A stretch of DNA of 37,293 nt, taken from Pedobacter borealis DSM 19626 (lineage in GTDB: Bacteria > Bacteroidota > Bacteroidia > Sphingobacteriales > Sphingobacteriaceae). Positions 34,960 to 37,293 of this stretch are shown here, in pieces. Every line of letters starts with the position of its first letter. The first letter of the stretch is position 1. The stretch spans positions 1-37,293 of the forward strand of contig NZ_JAUG01000045.1 of assembly GCF_000708285.2 (NCBI RefSeq). Reading direction: 5' to 3'. A model generated the notes under the pieces. The model was not told the origin of the DNA. It ran no database searches and saw nothing but the letters and a program-made list of their open reading frames with translations. The position numbers and the translations under genes were made by a program.

Positions 34960-36831
34960 ATGAATAACACAAAAAATATCATACCGATATCACCGGCTTT
35001 GGGCATATTCGGTAAGAAAAAAATAGGGAAGAACAACGAAAAAAGTTCGAAGAGGCGCCTTTTATTTATCTCTATGTTGTCTGTAGGAGTTGCTGTCGGG
35101 ATTTCCCTGATAGCTAAGGTTCTCGTGTCCCTGATCAATCTGGTTACAAACATATCTTTCTATCAGCAGTTTGAATTTGGTTTTCATAGCCCTGCCGGTA
35201 ATCATTTGGGTTTAATGGTAATTGTTATTCCTATTATCGGTGGTGTTATCGTTGGACTGATGGCACTTTATGGTTCCAAGGCGATCAGGGGGCATGGGAT
35301 TCCGGAGGCAATGGAGCAGGTACTCACCAATCAGAGCAGGATCAAACCTTCAATAGCAATTTTAAAACCCGTTTCTTCAGCGATTGCAATAGGTACCGGT
35401 GGTCCTTTTGGGGCAGAAGGACCCATTATTGCAACAGGCGGCGCATTGGGCTCAACCCTTGGGCAGTTGTTTGCCGTAAGTTCCAATGAACGGAAGATCA
35501 TCCTTGCTGCAGGGGCAACAGCGGGGATGTCTGCTATATTCGGTACGCCATTGGCAGCGGTTTTTCTGGCAATTGAGCTATTATTGTTTGAGTTTTCTCC
35601 CAAGTCGATTATTCCAGTAGCACTGGCCTGTATTACTGGTGCTGCGGGGCATCATCTTCTTTTTGAGCAGGGGCCGGTTTTTCCGATGCCAATACTTTCG
35701 GCTCCCTCAAATGCAGCCCTTGGCATATATAGTTTCATCGGTATACTTGTTGGTTTTGCATCACTCGCGCTGACCAAGATTGTGTATTTTATTGAGGATG
35801 CTTTTGAGAAAATCCCGGTTCACTGGATGTGGTGGCCGGCCATAGGAGGACTAGCGGTTGGTATAGTCGGTTATTTCGCACCCCGTACCCTCGGAGTAGG
35901 ATATGATAATATTATTTCGCTTTTAAGCGGACAGCTTTCTATTTCGGTTATCCTTTCCTTATGCCTCTTTAAATTTATATCCTGGGCCATTGCCCTGGGC
36001 AGTGGAACCTCGGGAGGGACATTGGCACCATTGATGACCATTGGCGGAGCCAGCGGTGCTGCGACGGGATATCTATTGCATTCCTTTTTTCCGGGGCTGG
36101 ATATCAGTATACCAATGTCGGCACTGGTAGGAATGTCTGCTATGTTTGCAGGAGCCTCGAGGGCCTATCTTACCAGTATCCTTTTTGCGCTCGAATCTAC
36201 TCATCAGATCCATGGACTGCTTCCCCTTCTGGGTGCCTGCTCTGGAGCATATCTCATTTCTGTATTTTTTATGAAAAACACAATCATGACAGAAAAGATT
36301 GCGCGCAGGGGGGTACATACACCCGATAGTTACGAACCTGACCTATTGTTAAAACTACGGGTTTCAGAGGTAATGGACCGTAATCAGGTCTTTATCAGTC
36401 CTTATAACACCATTGCTGAGGTAAGAGAATATTTTGTGAAAAATCTTCCAGGGGAAAACCAGTATGCGGTTAAAGAGCCTAAAGGGGATTGCCTGGGGAC
36501 GGTTTCTATGCTGGATCTTTTCCAGCCTTCACTTGATACAGCAAAAGAAATCATGGCAATTACCAAATCTGTAAACGGCCGGGTTAAAACTAACGACTAC
36601 TTAAAAAAGGCAGTGGAACTGATGTCTCAAAACGGGAACGATTTTCTGATGGTATTTAGCAGTAAGGCTGAAAACGCTTTTGCAGGACTGCTCAGCTATA
36701 AGGATGTGGTTAAGGCCTATCATGTAAATCACGAAAAGGAAAGTACGGTCGGCCGGAACCTCTCGCTGGACAGGCAAGCGAAAAAAATCATTGTTAGGGG
36801 CAAAAGGATAATGGCTGACAGAAGGCTTTAA
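34960..36831 (+). CDS. ClC-family chloride channel/transporter with C-terminal CBS domains
   Basis: Start chosen at 34960 (MNNTKNIIPIS) behind AAAGGAAAA; the frame continues upstream to 34780, but those 60 residues come from T-rich promoter DNA. 623 residues. ClC core about 30-465 with the three signature loops: GHGIPE (His112 where many ClC proteins have Ser), GAEGP (Glu153, the gating or external glutamate) and GTSGGTLAP. A CBS pair spans about 490-600 (VSEVMDRNQVFISPYNTIAEV and following), probably ligand-responsive. Whether it is a channel or a proton-coupled exchanger cannot be told. Confidence 0.93.
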   Translation: MNNTKNIIPISPALGIFGKKKIGKNNEKSSKRRLLFISMLSVGVAVGISLIAKVLVSLINLVTNISFYQQFEFGFHSPAGNHLGLMVIVIPIIGGVIVGLMALYGSKAIRGHGIPEAMEQVLTNQSRIKPSIAILKPVSSAIAIGTGGPFGAEGPIIATGGALGSTLGQLFAVSSNERKIILAAGATAGMSAIFGTPLAAVFLAIELLLFEFSPKSIIPVALACITGAAGHHLLFEQGPVFPMPILSAPSNAALGIYSFIGILVGFASLALTKIVYFIEDAFEKIPVHWMWWPAIGGLAVGIVGYFAPRTLGVGYDNIISLLSGQLSISVILSLCLFKFISWAIALGSGTSGGTLAPLMTIGGASGAATGYLLHSFFPGLDISIPMSALVGMSAMFAGASRAYLTSILFALESTHQIHGLLPLLGACSGAYLISVFFMKNTIMTEKIARRGVHTPDSYEPDLLLKLRVSEVMDRNQVFISPYNTIAEVREYFVKNLPGENQYAVKEPKGDCLGTVSMLDLFQPSLDTAKEIMAITKSVNGRVKTNDYLKKAVELMSQNGNDFLMVFSSKAENAFAGLLSYKDVVKAYHVNHEKESTVGRNLSLDRQAKKIIVRGKRIMADRRL

Positions 36832-36855
36832 ACATATTTATTAAAAATCAATGTT

Positions 36856-37089
36856 ATGAAAAATGCAAGTTATTGTATGATGATTGCTGGTATAATTGTG
36901 CTGGTTATCGCTTTCTCTACCACCGGACATCTCAATTCGGTAAATCCCGTAGATTCTCACCCCTGGACCATTAATATCAATGGGATACGTTCATTTGCAT
37001 GGCCGGAATTCTGCGGAGGACTGTTGATTGTCCTGGGTGGAATTTTCAATATCGCGACATGGCACCAAAAAAAATACCGAATGCACTGA
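36856..37089 (+). CDS. Small two-helix membrane protein of unknown function
   Basis: 77 residues with two hydrophobic helices (about 6-22 and 52-70), a 30-residue loop between them (HPWTININGIRSFAWPEF), and a basic C-terminus. It starts 24 bp after the ClC stop on the same strand, so it is likely co-transcribed and might assist that channel. No family recognised. Confidence 0.7.
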   Translation: MKNASYCMMIAGIIVLVIAFSTTGHLNSVNPVDSHPWTININGIRSFAWPEFCGGLLIVLGGIFNIATWHQKKYRMH

Positions 37090-37176
37090 TTTCTGTATGT
37101 TATCATTCTAATAACCTGAGTTTGATAATTATTTGCTGAAAATTATATCTTATTTACGCCTAATCCCGCTTTATCG

Positions 37177-37240
37177 TCCTGCTGAATTTATTTCAGCATC
37201 TTTTTAGCGTGAAAGACCCTGAAATAAATTCAGGGTGACG
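37177..37240. repeat. Paired hairpins of the CTGAA/TTCAG type
   Basis: GCTGAATTTATTTCAGC (37183-37199) and CCCTGAAATAAATTCAGGG (37217-37235) are hairpins whose cores are reverse complements of each other, so each can fold alone or pair with the other. The second ends in GTGACG like the repeats at 11005-11030 and 11433-11458. The remaining bases to the window end show no gene. Confidence 0.6.
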
Positions 37241-37293
37241 ACCGTCTTAACAGAAAACTTGATTAAAACGCCACAAAATGAGATTTAATAATC

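Overview
The window reads as a chromosomal segment of a Bacteroidota species, most likely a Sphingobacteriaceae member such as Pedobacter. This rests on a SusC/SusD pair, a hybrid-type sensor with a Reg_prop/Y_Y_Y periplasmic part, DUF3823, DUF5107 and GIN-domain proteins, Bacteroidota-type tyrosine integrases, AT-rich spacers and weak Shine-Dalgarno sites. The genus is inferred from protein flavour; there is no rRNA here.

Layout. (1) 1-5869 is a decayed integration hotspot at a tRNA-Ser(UGA) gene (5780-5869, minus). It holds remnants of a REP-associated transposase with REP hairpins (1-315), a C-terminally truncated integrase (292-1185), a 70-bp copy of the tRNA 3' end plus its terminator (1379-1448), a two-gene secreted cargo module (HExxH lipoprotein and small exported protein, 1620-3232), a second integrase stub (3369-3545), a group II intron with its reverse transcriptase (about 3671-5680), and the intact tRNA with the second 70-bp repeat copy (5727-5796). 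I read this as two islands stacked at one tRNA, both with dead integrases. (2) 6042-6488 is a DoxX-like membrane protein. (3) 6548-27761 is a polysaccharide utilisation locus: a two-component sensor and an AraC-type response regulator as two overlapping genes (minus), a 1.1-kb divergent spacer full of hairpin repeats, then SusC, SusD, a DUF3823 lipoprotein, two GH43-type enzymes, a clan GH-A hydrolase and a GH2 enzyme (plus), followed by a GNAT acetyltransferase and a large DUF5107/TPR protein. (4) 27819-33698, all minus: MOSC protein, class II Fic protein, large MscS-type channel, GIN-domain protein. (5) 33699-37293: a Crp/Fnr-type regulator divergent from a ClC chloride channel with CBS domains, then a small two-helix membrane protein.

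How the genes work together. The sensor/regulator pair probably detects an oligosaccharide in the periplasm and activates the divergent susCD-type operon. SusC/SusD import glycans and the exported GH43, GH-A and GH2 enzymes trim them. The enzyme set suggests a glycan with arabinose, xylose and/or galactose, but the exact substrate cannot be read from sequence. Palindromic repeats of about 95-100 bp sit at three transcription-unit boundaries inside this locus.

Most worth a second look: the tandem tRNA-Ser islands and the T-stem mismatch in the tRNA; the uncharacterised metallopeptidase-like lipoprotein plus overlapping partner; a nine-unit array with almost perfect 11-bp spacing at 23606-23704; six TGTTCA/TGAACA half-sites and two palindromes in the Fic promoter region; and the split sensor/regulator with a 16-nt overlap. 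I did not find a clear case of an entirely new system. The Fic operator cluster, the 11-bp array and the island cargo are the closest candidates.
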